From the NCBI GenBank assembly GCA_018873245.2, contig JAEMBT020000002.1:4034001-4098000 (forward strand): DNA of 64,000 nucleotides, given 5' to 3'. The notes under the pieces were generated by a model, which saw only the letters and a list, made by a program, of their open reading frames with translations, did no database searches and had not been told where the DNA came from. The translations under genes were made by a program, and so were the position numbers. Each line of letters begins with the position of its first letter. Position 1 is the stretch's first letter. The stretch comes from Archegozetes longisetosus (lineage: Eukaryota; Arthropoda; Arachnida; Sarcoptiformes; Trhypochthoniidae). Shown here in pieces: positions 45,739 to 56,830 of the stretch.

Positions 45739-46092
45739 TTATTCATCTTTTCTCCAAAAACTTTCTAAATCGTCACGAAGTTTAGGTGCAAGTTGTGTCA
45801 ACTGTTGTCTCAGTTCTTCGATTTTCTGTCCCAATTGTTCAAAATTCTTGTCAGTATCATATTGTAGTTTAGCTTGGACCAGATTCTGCTGAATTTGATC
45901 GACGATTTGACTCACGTCTTTGAACTGTTTTTCACCGAGCCGGTCCAGAAGTTCTTTTACCTGATCCATAGAATCTTGAACATACTTAAAGTCAGATTCA
46001 ATTTGTGATGGATCGGTAAACAACTTTGAATCTGCATCTTCGCAAGAGATCAGAGGCAAAATTACTGTGATCAAAAGAATAAATTTAAACAT
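45739..46092 (-). CDS. small secreted helical protein
   Basis: A 117-aa protein from ATG 46092; the frame is open to 46110 but only through a GTG. Signal peptide MFKFILLITVILPLISC, then a charged, Gln/Leu-rich region with heptad-like spacing over most of its length (VQDSMDQVKELLDRLG, VSQIVDQIQQNLVQAK, LGQKIEELRQQLTQLAPKL), so a helical bundle or coiled coil is likely. It has no Cys in the mature part and no known domain. Intronless. A TATA-like TATATAA lies at 46182-46188 on the same strand. Similar small helical secreted proteins occur in arthropods, but I cannot name the family. Confidence 0.7.
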   Translation of the reverse strand: MFKFILLITVILPLISCEDADSKLFTDPSQIESDFKYVQDSMDQVKELLDRLGEKQFKDVSQIVDQIQQNLVQAKLQYDTDKNFEQLGQKIEELRQQLTQLAPKLRDDLESFWRKDE

Positions 46093-46181
46093 TGTTTTGA
46101 AAAATGACACTAATCGTTTGCACTTTCGTTCAAAGATTTTGAGTTGAAAAAGTGTTTAGATACGAATTGAGTTGATCTGAA

Positions 46182-46188
46182 TTATATA
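46182..46188 (-). promoter_or_regulatory. TATA box of the secreted helical protein gene
   Basis: TATATAA on the minus strand, 90-96 bp before the start codon at 46092. The initiator is not certain. Confidence 0.5.
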
Positions 46189-46984
46189 CCAACTATAACC
46201 ACTATTAGTTAGCATATTATCATTTAATCTATTTCATATTGCTTATTATTGCTAGTACCCATATATTACGATTTAATATTTTGAAGCTTATACCTTAACA
46301 TTATTATTTTAATTTAGAGTCAATTAAGCGAAATGATAAATTTTTTATTTCTTATATCTTCAAATTCAAATGTGGGCTATTTACGAATCTAAACAACAAA
46401 AATATCAAACAAACCCTACTTGAAAATGAAGTATCTTTATAAACTATTGTTAGAATTTTCACATAAAATTGATTTTTCTCAATTAGAATAATAAGATTAT
46501 TAAAGAGTATGATTTGCATAACGTTCATGCTTTGAAGAATCTTAGTAATGTTACAGTAATATTTTGATAAAACGAACCTTTTTATACTGAATGTGGATTG
46601 TTGGTCTCCACTCATTCACTATGTAGAGGTATTATTGTATTTTCCTTATAATTGTATGTGATTTCTTTTAATTATAAGCAAATGAATCATAAATTTAATT
46701 AAGACTTTGAATCTTGAAATACTGTAACTTCCGGTTATCTATTATACTTAAGCGATTACAAAATATCTGATATAACTTGTACTAGAAAAGGTCCTCTCAT
46801 TTTAACCTACCATTTAATTTTGAAAAGGCAAATCTTTCAAAATGCATGCATTAGTCGCGTGCAGAGTTACATCGCCTCAAACTGATGGAAATTCCGTTTG
46901 ATTTAATCAATATTGAAAACGTAATTGGAGTTTGCATCAAGCTTCACATAGAATTCTAATCCATGATATTTTCTTTATCTGAAA
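46189..46984. other. intergenic
   Basis: AT-rich; a minus-strand open frame at 46352-46615 has no supporting features. No gene called. Confidence 0.45.
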
Positions 46985-48364
46985 ATGTTTTTGCTATTAC
47001 TGTTCAAATTAATGCTTTTAACAGTTTTAGCTCAAAGTGATGAATACGAAAATCCAGATAATATACGTATGAGAACCCCATCAGAAAAAGCACCCAATTT
47101 TTGTGACGAACATTACATCGATTTGGTGTTCAGTAATGAAAAAAGTCAAATCCGTATGACTAGAAAGAACTGGACCTGGACTTATGATCAAATAGAGAAG
47201 AGATTAGGAAAGGCAGAGAAACAAAACCCAAGTAAATAAAGAGTTAAACATTAATTGAATGAATAAATCAAAAGTATTTTCTCTGATGAACTATAGCAGA
47301 GATTTATCTAATGCAAAGTAAGATTCATATCTCGACAACACCTGAATGTGGCATTAATAGTAATAGCATTTGCACTGATATAAGAAGAGCTAAAGATATA
47401 ATTATCATTTTATTCAAAGAACGAAATACAGACTTCAATGGAAGCTATCAGGTTAGGAAAGTTGTTAATGGAGTCGTTACTAATATTGAAGACACGGCTG
47501 TACTCCCTTTTGGTAAGTATTCAACTCTTAACACTTATATAAGTTAAAATCCTTGCTTAGTATTGAATGAATTTGCTCTAACTTGAGGGCTTGAAAGGAC
47601 TGGGAATATCTACTCAAGTGGACAGCTATTTTGGCCAAAAGAGTTAAGCTCTAATGAGAATCAATACGATAAAAAACACACAGCAATCATTTACAGTCCA
47701 AACAATTATGAGATTGTCATTGTAGTCAATAGTTATAAGAAAGAATACCAAAAAGTATTCTTTAATAGATTTGACCCGCAAAAGAGTTGGCCCGATAACT
47801 GGGAGAGTAAGACTATTGATCACGAATGGGTTTATATCGGAATGTTTCTCATGAATAATAATATTTATGTGGTCGGAACAAAGGGCAAAAATAGTAGAGT
47901 TTTCATCTATGCACATGATCATCAACTCAGAGATACAGTCAGTATTTTCCGATATGAAACAACTTATCCAGTCATAGCCTTTTGTATTTGAATAGGAATT
48001 AACTTTAATGCGATATCTTGGATGCCGTCAAAGTTATGATCAATTAGATAAGTCTGAAGAAAAAAGTGACAGTAAATCAATCGTTTGTCTTATAGTAGGA
48101 TTTTTTGTGGTCATTATAGTGTTTGCGATCTTTATTTTTATTATCTTTTTGCGTAAAAACAAAAATAAACCAAATTCAGAGACAAAACAAGACTTGGAAC
48201 AAAGAATAACTCTTAGGCCAATCAATAAAGGAGAAGTAGAAGAGACAAAAATTGGTGCTTTGAGCTCGAAATTAAATTGGAACATGAAAGTATCGGAGAT
48301 TTCGACAGCTTCTGGAAAACTACTGGATATAAAGGCCGAAACGCCTTCTCGAGCAAAGAAATAG
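46985..48364 (+). CDS. membrane-anchored hemopexin-like protein
   Basis: Exons 46985-47231, 47297-47512, 47588-47937 and 47996-48364 join in phase to 393 aa. Signal peptide MFLLLLFKLMLLTVLAQS. The ectodomain starts NFCDEHYIDLVFSNEKSQIR and later has YEIVIVVNSYKKEYQKVFFN and YIGMFLMNNNIYVVGTKGK, aligning with the secreted protein at 37707 (LILVGTSRENKSFVYEK and FFRIDQSLYVVVDND). A membrane segment near residues 299-323 (SIVCLIVGFFVVIIVFAIFI) and a basic, Ser/Thr-rich tail of about 70 residues follow. So this is a type I surface version of the same family, with the same number of exons. Exon 2's acceptor was chosen to keep the frame open. Function unknown. Confidence 0.72.
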
Positions 48365-48982
48365 ACAAATATCTGATTCAGCTTTGAAATTGATGCAATC
48401 TTTTAGGCCCAGTTTATTTATTCATAAATTTTATTGTTTATAAGATTCGCTGTTTTCTATTAAAAACTTTTTAGCCTATAAGCTAGAACTTTAAAACTTA
48501 AAAACGAGATCACTCTTTAAAGTATCGTATAATGAACTAACTAATTTTAAAATGACCACTCGCCCACATATTAGAGTTTCTATTTTCTATATAACATATT
48601 TTTACAGCTAAAAGCATATTTTAAGTAAAAAATTTGCTATTATTCTCAAAATTGTCCTGATAATTCAATCAAATGTCCAGAAAATGTTGACTGAAAATGA
48701 AATCAAATGTTTTATTGTATCGTATAACCTGGTTCAGCGAATTAAAGAAAATTAATCTGTAAGAAAATAGATTAGTTAAAAATTAAGGCCTTTATTAAGC
48801 CATAGATATCTTTCAATTTTACTGATTTCAATTTACTATCAGTATATACAGTAAAGCTTTCTAACCCGAATGATTTAAATGGAGACTAAATAAGTGCATA
48901 GAAAATAAGAGATTATTTTTTATTGTATTTAGAAAGCATTTAACTGAGAGTTCGAGTCAGAGATGTTTAATTGTATCGGTTA
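48365..48982. other. intergenic, convergent 3' ends
   Basis: AT-rich; no gene seen between the membrane hemopexin-like gene and the glycosidase. Confidence 0.45.
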
Positions 48983-51049
48983 TTAATATATAAGAACTGG
49001 TGAACTGATATAAACTGTACTTTTTCCATCGAGTTGGGGCATATTATCTAACAACAAGAGTGTCACATATTCAACAGGATAATTAACAATACCATCATTT
49101 TTTCCACCCCAGTGACTCTCAGCACTATTCAGGTTGAACTTGACAAATCTCCATCCAATCCAATCAATAGTCGTTCGTGGATCCGAAATTAATTGAAATA
49201 CTTGTCCAGAAGAATCCTTGACACGCATTTTAGGGATCATTCTCTGATTGTCGCCATAGATCCAAATGCCAAAAGATTTCGGTTGATCTGAAACTTTTCT
49301 AAACTCAGCCTTATTCGGAAATATATTTAAAAATTTCCAGCCCTGACCATAAAAGTGATAATCAATTTTCAAAACAGTAGAATCAGAGTCAAGAAGTGGT
49401 TGTGGTGCTGACTGAACAGATACTAATTGTTCAGATTTAATTTTTGGGTCACCGTCTGGTGAAATACTACAATCGGACAATAGAGCACTTGGCAGAAAAT
49501 GGAATCTTTGCGAATCAAAACTGAGAACATTGCCATGAGCTTGAATTTGTAAACCAACTGTAAAGTTATCATTTGGTTTGGATTTTAAAGTAAAATAAAC
49601 CACTTTTTCTAATTCATTAGTAAATTGAAATGATAATTCAGTCTGTAATGGTTCAACATCTTTGACATTAGTTAATCTAACAGTTCCATTGACTGGATTT
49701 GCCATTAGATTATAAACTCTAACCGATAATTGTTCACCATAAACAGGCTCTATCGTAGCCCTAAAGAAGTTAGCATCGGCAGCATTTTCCAAAGCCTTAT
49801 TCTGTCCTTTCACTATAATATAATGAACATAACTCGAAAGTGTAAGTGAGAGCTGACCATCTTTTGCTGATGTCTTTTCGATTTTATCACCCAATCCATG
49901 AACGATTTCGAAATCACATTTATCCGATGGAATTCGAACTATATGATTTTGTGGTAGAGATGTCCAAACAGTTAATCTTATGTCCTGACCATTACGGAAC
50001 AATAACACGTAATCATTTGCATCAACAGTGGAAATACGTTTAACATAATGATAACCATTCAGATTGGTGTTCATAGTTTTTGCAGTTATATAAGAATCTT
50101 TTGGAGCATAGACCTGAGCATTTCCTGACCGATATTCATTGGATACAATACCAAAATGATGTTCGGGATCAGTCTGATTAGTGCCGTCATCGTGCCAGTC
50201 ATACCATATGCTGACTGGAACATTATTCATAACATTTGTTAGTAATTCTCGTGGCAAATATTTGCCTTGAAGTGTAGTATTAAAACCTATCCAAACCGAA
50301 CTATAACCCCATTCACCCGAAATTATTGGTATGAATTTGCCATTAGGAGCATATTTCGCTATTAAAGTTTTCAAATTATAATAATCATTTAATGCAGTTT
50401 CTGGTGATGATTGACGATATGGATGAACAGAAACCGCATCCCAATAGTTCAAAAGTCCAACTTTGAAGCAATCTTCAAGAAAAGTGAAGTCAACACCTGA
50501 AGTGGCAGGTCCTATTACTATTTCATTAGGAGTTTTGGCTTTAATTGCTTTTGAAGCTTCTAAAGCCATTGCTGCATATTGTGTACTATTATGATGTCCA
50601 CCCCAAAATCCGTTACCATTAGGTTCATTCCAAATCTCCCAAATAATATCACGACCCTTGAAATGATCAACGGCTGCAGCAGCGAAATTGGCATAAGCTT
50701 TACGACCCTCTTCAGTGACAACTGAACGTGACTTTTCGTATAATACGTTACTGTAATCGATGATAAATATAGCATTCATTTTATGCTTTTCTAAATCTGT
50801 CATAAGATATTCATAATTCTTGAAATCATATTCGCCTCGTTTTTGTTCAATAGAACCCCAGGTGAAGTCCATTCGAACCAATTTGAAACCTGCGGCCGCA
50901 ATCATTTCTAACTCTCCTGCCTTTGCGTGCGTGAAGTGAATGTTGACTCCAAATCCATCGGTCACTGGTTTCGATAGTGATAATGGGTTCAATGTCAGGA
51001 CACATGGAATTATTGCTAATAAGACTTTGAGTATTATATTTAAAATCAT
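48983..51049 (-). CDS. secreted GH-A clan glycoside hydrolase (GH39/GH5-like)
   Basis: A 688-aa intronless protein starting at ATG 51049. The frame is open farther upstream, to 51148, without an ATG. Signal peptide MILNIILKVLLAIIPCVLT. The catalytic TIM barrel spans about residues 30-350: DGFGVNIHFTHAKAGELEMI, AAGFKLVRMDFTWGSIEQ, IIWEIWNEPNGNGFWGG (acid/base Glu in WNEP), VSVHPYR, PIISGEWGYSS (nucleophile Glu) and IWYDWHDDG. Both Glu residues are at the clan A positions. A beta-sandwich (about 350-430) and further beta-rich, CBM-like modules (to 688) follow, an arrangement common in bacterial enzymes. The substrate is unknown (xylosidase- or glucanase-like activities are possible). No intron in 2 kb among intron-bearing neighbours, plus the bacterial style, suggests acquisition by horizontal transfer; base composition is not obviously foreign. 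Confidence 0.88.
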   Translation of the reverse strand: MILNIILKVLLAIIPCVLTLNPLSLSKPVTDGFGVNIHFTHAKAGELEMIAAAGFKLVRMDFTWGSIEQKRGEYDFKNYEYLMTDLEKHKMNAIFIIDYSNVLYEKSRSVVTEEGRKAYANFAAAAVDHFKGRDIIWEIWNEPNGNGFWGGHHNSTQYAAMALEASKAIKAKTPNEIVIGPATSGVDFTFLEDCFKVGLLNYWDAVSVHPYRQSSPETALNDYYNLKTLIAKYAPNGKFIPIISGEWGYSSVWIGFNTTLQGKYLPRELLTNVMNNVPVSIWYDWHDDGTNQTDPEHHFGIVSNEYRSGNAQVYAPKDSYITAKTMNTNLNGYHYVKRISTVDANDYVLLFRNGQDIRLTVWTSLPQNHIVRIPSDKCDFEIVHGLGDKIEKTSAKDGQLSLTLSSYVHYIIVKGQNKALENAADANFFRATIEPVYGEQLSVRVYNLMANPVNGTVRLTNVKDVEPLQTELSFQFTNELEKVVYFTLKSKPNDNFTVGLQIQAHGNVLSFDSQRFHFLPSALLSDCSISPDGDPKIKSEQLVSVQSAPQPLLDSDSTVLKIDYHFYGQGWKFLNIFPNKAEFRKVSDQPKSFGIWIYGDNQRMIPKMRVKDSSGQVFQLISDPRTTIDWIGWRFVKFNLNSAESHWGGKNDGIVNYPVEYVTLLLLDNMPQLDGKSTVYISSPVLIY

Positions 51050-52076
51050 TATTTTCAAAATGTGAATACTTTCATTAAATTTATAATTGAAAAATAGTAA
51101 GAAATACTTAAATGCGATTATATTTATATAATTAAACCGATGTTTCAATTCCCATGAATTACTGATTTATCCAAAAGGAATCATTTATTCTGTGATAATA
51201 TTGTTTTAACTATGACATGTTGTGATATGATTAAAAGTTAGTCTAAGTAAGATTGACCTTAATTTTCCATAAAAATGATATCCTTTTGAAAGCACTTAAC
51301 TATAGAAAATTTAACAATCAAAGAGATGTCTGCCCTTTTCCTTACGTTTTATATAGTCTTTTAATTATGATTTATTATTATGAATCATATAAATGAGCGT
51401 TACTTCAATGCAAATCCTATTATTTGTTAATCCTAACTTCTGTTTGACCATGTTTTTAATTTCGGTTTCGGTTTTAATATAAAAACTGAATGACAGCATA
51501 AAATGTCTGACAATTTTCATCATCAGCATTAAGTTTTCTAGAACATTGAGAATTTTAAATATTCTGAGAATACTATTGTATTCTATTAAGAATTTTAAAC
51601 AAGAATACTATAGAAAAACACGCACTCTGGATGAAACAAACTGGACATCACTCCGTTTACTTACGGCCACTTTCATCAGTAATGCCAATATGTAATATGT
51701 ACAATCAAAGGAAACAAAAATGAAGCAGTGAAAAAATTTTACTTTTTAGAGTTCAAATCTTAAAGCAAAAAAGTTGACATACTCAAGATATACACATCTT
51801 TTTCCCATGAAAAACTGATTAGTAAACAGATGCTTTGTACTTAGTTAATACTATAATTTTCTTAGTTATTATTTATTTTAATTATACGTAAACTTTGAAC
51901 ATTCAGAAATTTGTTAATTTTTTCCCCTAGTTATTCATATTTTAATTCTTTGCAATCAGTACACGATTTTTAATTGTAGAAAAGTAAAGAACTACTTTGT
52001 TTTTGTTTCCTTTGAGTGAACCTAATTCTAAATTAACTTAAACATTAGGGCGTTCTGCAACAATACAGCATACATA
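51050..52076. other. intergenic
   Basis: About 1 kb AT-rich, without gene or repeat, upstream of the glycosidase and bordered by a Tc1 element. Confidence 0.45.
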
Positions 52077-53706
52077 CAGTGATGCACAAAAGTTAGTCCC
52101 CCTTTGCTATAATTGGATGTTTAGCTGAATAAAACAAAATCCGCTTTGATATTAAATCAATGCTAATTATTATTCAAAAGACTAGTTATTCATTTGTTAT
52201 TTTCTATAAAAATTTTTGACTATTAAGACTAAATTAGTATTCAAATAGAATTATTTACTAATTAAGGGTTAAAATAAATAAGTCCCCCCTTTGACAAAAA
52301 CTTAAAAAACTAATTAATTATCAATTAATTTAATAATTTAATGCCCGATTGGGCCCCCCTTGGCTTTTATTATGTCCACTAGTCTGCCAGGAATCGATTT
52401 AACTAATGTTTTGAGCACTTCTTTATCAATTGAGTTCCAAGTTTTCACAAGTGCGGCAAAAAATCTAGTTTTGTTTACTCTTTCTCTGTTTGGAACCGCT
52501 TCATCGACAGTAGCCCACAGGTTTTCAATCGGATTCAAATCCGGACTCTGTGGTGCCCATGGAAGTTGAGTGATATCATTTTCTACAAAAAAGTCCCGCA
52601 CTGCTGGCGCCGTGTGTTTAGGGTCCAAGTCTTGTTGGAATATAAAACGGTTGCCAATCCCCATCAAGTCCGCACTGTACTGAAGATTTTCGTTCAAGAT
52701 ATCTCTGTAGACCTTTTGATCCATTATTCCATTGATTTGATGCAAAGCTCCGACCCCGTGATAGCTGAAACAGCCCCAAATCATTATAGAGCCGCCGCCG
52801 TGTTTCATCGTAGGCTCAACGAACTTGAGCTGATATCGCTGGCCAGGTCTCCTGTAGACAATAACTCTCCGCCGACTATTCATAAGCTCAAACTTCTTTT
52901 CATCACTCCAAATAACTCTTTTCCACCACCCTGTAGGCTTCTTCAAGAGCTGTTTAGCCAGCAATACTCTTTTACGCTTATTTTTGTCACTAACATATGG
53001 AACTTTGGCAGCGATTCGGGCATTCAGACCTTTATCTTTGATCCTACGTCTTACTGTCATCGTCGAAACATCTAATCCAAGGCTTAACTTTATATCACGT
53101 GGTGGTTTTTTCGGTGAATTGGTTATTTCGCGCAATATATTTAAGTTTTGGTGCCGATTGGTCTTAGGCGGACGCCCACTTCGAGGCAAATCTTTGAAAA
53201 CTCCGTACTTCTCAAACTTTTCAATAATATTTCGAACTGTTTTTGGTGTTGTCATACAGTTTCGAGCAATCGATTTCTTTGTTTCGCCACTTTTAAACCT
53301 CAAATAAATTTGTTTACGTTCTCCAGGACTTAATCGAGTTTGAGTTATATCTGCTTCAAAACTTAACATTGTTTTTAAAAAAAAGAGTTATTTTTATACA
53401 AAACAATCATTATTTAAATTTACGTTAAAATTTTGTTTTCATCCATGGCTTAATTGTTGAGTAATTCAGTTTAAACCAATTGTTGTAAAAAAGGGGGACT
53501 AACTTTTGTTAATACGTATTTAAACAAAAACACAAACAACTCAAGACTGCATGAACTATTGATAATTTGGTTAACAATACGATGATCTACAATATCTTAG
53601 CTTTGAATTGATATATAATAAGCGACATCTCTTCAACTCATTAGTAGATTAATTTGATAAAATTGTGCTTCTTAGGGAAAGGGGGACTAACTATTGTGCA
53701 TCACTG
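52077..53706 (-). mobile_element. Tc1-like transposon with IR/DR ends, apparently intact
   Basis: A 1630-bp element, TA on both sides (52075-52076 and 53707-53708). Outer ends start CAGTGATGCACAA and agree in 28 of 29 positions through AGTTAGTCCCCCTTT. A second copy of the word lies inside each end (ATAAGTCCCCCCTTT near 52277-52291; its inward-reading partner AAAAGTTAGTCCCCCTTT near 53488-53508). This is the long-TIR plus direct-repeat plan known for some Tc1 transposons. It encloses an unbroken transposase. Confidence 0.95.
52338..53369 (-). CDS. Tc1 transposase (DD34E)
   Basis: Unbroken 343-aa frame from ATG 53369. N-terminal paired-like HTH pair (SPGERKQIYLRFKSGETKKS; DVSTMTVRRRIKDKGLNAR) with a GRPPK AT-hook-like linker. 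Catalytic residues: VIWSDEKKFEL (Asp), FQQDLDPKHT (Asp) and PQSPDLNPIENLW (Glu). A Gly-rich box (KHGGGSIMIWGCFSYHG) is present. Length is normal for Tc1. With matched TIRs this copy could be active or only recently silenced. It is related to, but distinct from, the dead Tc1 at 1.9-3.3 kb. Confidence 0.95.
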   Translation of the reverse strand: MLSFEADITQTRLSPGERKQIYLRFKSGETKKSIARNCMTTPKTVRNIIEKFEKYGVFKDLPRSGRPPKTNRHQNLNILREITNSPKKPPRDIKLSLGLDVSTMTVRRRIKDKGLNARIAAKVPYVSDKNKRKRVLLAKQLLKKPTGWWKRVIWSDEKKFELMNSRRRVIVYRRPGQRYQLKFVEPTMKHGGGSIMIWGCFSYHGVGALHQINGIMDQKVYRDILNENLQYSADLMGIGNRFIFQQDLDPKHTAPAVRDFFVENDITQLPWAPQSPDLNPIENLWATVDEAVPNRERVNKTRFFAALVKTWNSIDKEVLKTLVKSIPGRLVDIIKAKGGPIGH

Positions 53707-53708
53707 TA

Positions 53709-54429
53709 TCATGTTTTGTAAATTCTATAAGATCAGGATTCAGAGTCCGCCGCTCATTTCATATAAACTGAAAGAACTATAATCAAAATTTTTTAGTGAT
53801 TTGAAAAACTCGTTGCGTTTGAAAGATGTTTTTTAATTGAATTAAATTTTTACCTTACCTAACAATGAGTTACATTTTAATCGACGATTTGCAACAATAT
53901 TATTTGGCGTTCATTAGATTTGATAGTCTACAGGTCCTAATTGATTAGATTTAAACTTTGGACACTCATCGATTATATTACTTTTGTCTTAAGAGAAACT
54001 TCTCATCAATAGGTTTAAGATAATGAGTGTGCCAAAATTCACTCTTTTGGCTATAATCTAGGTCAGAAGAAGTTCAGATAAAGTTTTAACTATTAAAACA
54101 ATTTTGCATTATATTATTTCTATTGATATTAAACATCAATTTGTATGATAAAATTTAATGACTATTATTTATCTCTCAAACATTCTTATTCTTCCAAGTT
54201 TTCAGTTTTTTATCAAATTATATCCAGCAGCTCTTATGATTTATCGATTATCAAACTTATAGATCAGTCTCAACTTCATCAAAACTTAATCTAAATTAAT
54301 CAATGTGCCGACACCTAAAAGTTAAAAGTAATTTACTTATAATGAACTTATCCTGTAGGGACGCAAAAATATACAATTTTCCTATCCTCAAGTATTGTTG
54401 TCAGAAGACATATAAACTACTAACATGGT
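53709..54429. other. intergenic
   Basis: AT-rich; may contain unrecognisable 5' remnants of the acyl-CoA dehydrogenase relic. No gene called. Confidence 0.4.
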
Positions 54430-56830
54430 AACTAATCCATTGCATAAGTTATGGCGTGACGGAAAACATGCCGAACGAAGAGGTTGACAAACGATTATGG
54501 GAAACATTGAAACAAGTGGGATATTTTGGTATTTAAATGTCCATGCAATTTGGAGGAATGGGTTTCAATAATACACAATACGCACGAACGGCTGAAATCA
54601 CGGGTACTTATGATCTGGGTATCAGTGTAGTACTCGGTGTCCATCAAAGTATTGGATTTAGAGGTATTTTCCTCTGTGGTACTGATGAACAGAAATGCAA
54701 ATCTTTGTCTGATTTGGTTTCTGGTCAAAAGATTAGGTTTTTGTTTGACCGAACCCTCTGCTGGTAAGTTCTCCTAATCATAAGTACTTATTTCATAATA
54801 GACTAATTTTGTCCACTCATACTTGAAATATTAGGATCTGATGCAAATGGCATCAAAAGTAAAGCCGAACTATCATCTGATGGTAATTATTACATATTGA
54901 ATGCATCCAAAATATGGACATCAAACGGTAGTATCGCTGATGTGTTCACTGTATTCGCCAAAACTCCAATCAAATCAGAAGATGGACACGTTGTCGAGAT
55001 ATTGACTGCCTTTATAGTAGAACAATGTCCAGGATTGACATCTAGATCTGCTGTCAAAATGATGGGAATCAAAACTTCAAATGCAAGTGAAGTATTTTTC
55101 GATAACGTGAAAATTCCAGTCGAAAATGTTTTGGGAGAAGTCGGAAAAGGCCTTAACCCTTCGAAGGAACTGTGGGGTCTTATTTGTCCTAATAATATTT
55201 TGAAATTTTGTTAAAAACAAACCATAAATGCAAAAAATCTAAAAAATTCTGTATTCTATCACAAACTATTTCTTAACAAAATTACATAACTGTCATTTTA
55301 ATATTACTTATAATTAAAATTCTAAAAATAAATAAGTAAAGCAAAGTCTGGTGTCGTACCCCACCTTTCTATTCACGTAACTTTTTTTCGTAATATATTT
55401 CAATGCAATTTGGATGAAACCAATAAGAAAGGGGTTAACTGTGATGTCAAATGTTATGAATTGGATACAATACGATATGTGAATGGAATAGTGGGGTATT
55501 TTTGTTTAGTCCTTGAGTTCTACGCATAATAAGCTCAGACTCGTCCAGAAAAGTTCCCGCGATTTTTTGACCCCATCTTTCCCTTTAAGTGATTCTAAAC
55601 ACAATTCCTTCGAAGGGTTAAGGTTGCGATGAACATACTCAACAATGGGAGGTTTGGAACGATTGGATGCCTACCTGATCTGTAATACAAGTTTCTCAAG
55701 TTTATTGATCATTCACAATCTATTCAAATTGTTTGACCGAAAATTTTCAGGAACAATGAAAGCAACGATCCGAAAAGCCTCAGAATTCGCGACAACTAGA
55801 ACACAATTCGGTCATAAAATCTATTTGATAAGTTATTTAATTAACTATAATTTTAATGGAATTATGGATAAGGATACAATGAATACCAATTGGAAGCAGC
55901 TATACGAAAGATCTATGCGTCAGAGTCTGTCTGGTTTGTTGTCGATCAATGCATTCAAATATTAGGAGGAATGGGATATATGAGAGAAACAGGCATTGAA
56001 AAAGCATTACGTGATGTTCGCGTTTTCAGCATACTTGAAGGAATAAATGATATTTTGATAAATTTCACTGCTCTCACAGGTTTCAGACAAACCACATATT
56101 TTCTGATAACCATTTTTTCTTACTTAGTTACCTAAGAATCACGACTTTTATTCAATTAAGGTATTCAATACGCGAGCAAACATTTAAGTGGTCTTCAGGA
56201 AGCAATTAACAATCCATTGGCTAATTTGTGAACAATTTTTGGTGGGGGAACCAAGCGAGTGAAGCGTTCAATCAGTTTCTCATCTGGTCCGTCAATCTCT
56301 GAATTTGTTGATCTAAAACTCGGTGACTGCGCAGCACTTCCGTCAAAAGTAATTCTACATTTTAGGAATCAGTTGAGTATTTGCTTATCAAATATAATAA
56401 GAGAATAATTAATGAATAAATGCTATTAAAACAATTGGTTAACGCGGTTATTCATATCTATTCAATGGTTGTCGTACTCTCAAGAGCTGCCCGAGCTCTG
56501 AATAAGTATCTAAATAGTACCAAAATTGAGAGGAATATGTGTCATGTTATTTGTATTGAAGTATTAACTTTTATATTGTGTTTGGATTCTCAGTTTAGTA
56601 TTAATTTAAATTATTTAAAATTTTTGGTTTTCTCTCGAATTACAGACAAGTTGAATGAATTGAAAGCCAGTCATGTTCTTAAAAACAATGCATTGATGAA
56701 GCAAATTGCTGAAAAAGTGATGGCTAATGGAGGAGTAGTGCAAATTAGTCCTTTAGATCAATCGATACTTTTTCATTACATTATGCGTTATCAATGGTTT
56801 TTGTTATGCATATATAATTTCATTATTTAA
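54430..56830 (+). pseudogene. acyl-CoA dehydrogenase (VLCAD/ACAD9-like), heavily damaged
   Basis: Recognisable pieces in order: VDKRLWETLKQVGYFGI, then TAA at 54534-54536; MQFGGMGFNNTQYARTAEI, GVHQSIGFRGIFLCGT; a shifted frame over the LTEPSAG region; SDANGIKS, YYILNASKIWTSNGSIADVF, VFAKTPIKSEDGHVVEI, MMGIKTSNASEVFFDNVKIP, VENVLGEVGKG; a 461-bp transposon at 55157-55617; NILNNGRFG; TMKATIRKASEFATTRTQFG; a gap; EAAIRKIYASESVWFVVDQC, ILGGMGYMRETGIEKALRDV, FSILEGINDIL; and the VLCAD-type C-terminal domain (IHIYSMVVVLSRAARALNKY). These enzymes oxidise long-chain acyl-CoA in mitochondria. No N-terminal targeting part was found. Stops, shifts and the insertion show it is dead; a working copy presumably exists elsewhere. 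Confidence 0.9.
55157..55617. mobile_element. piggyBac-type MITE inside the ACAD pseudogene
   Basis: A 461-bp insertion flanked by TTAA (55153-55156 and 55618-55621). Ends begin CCCTTCGAAGGAA and agree in 17 of 18 positions. TTAA target sites and CCC-starting termini are the marks of piggyBac elements. No coding capacity. It splits the dehydrogenase between GEVGKG and AMNILNNGRFG, within a former exon. Confidence 0.9.

Noticed and set aside
46352-46615. Minus-strand open frame of 87 aa
   Set aside because: Low-complexity AT-driven hydrophobic frame, no supporting splice or promoter signals.
52566-53075. Plus-strand open frame of 169 aa
   Set aside because: Antisense shadow of the Tc1 transposase; no family features.
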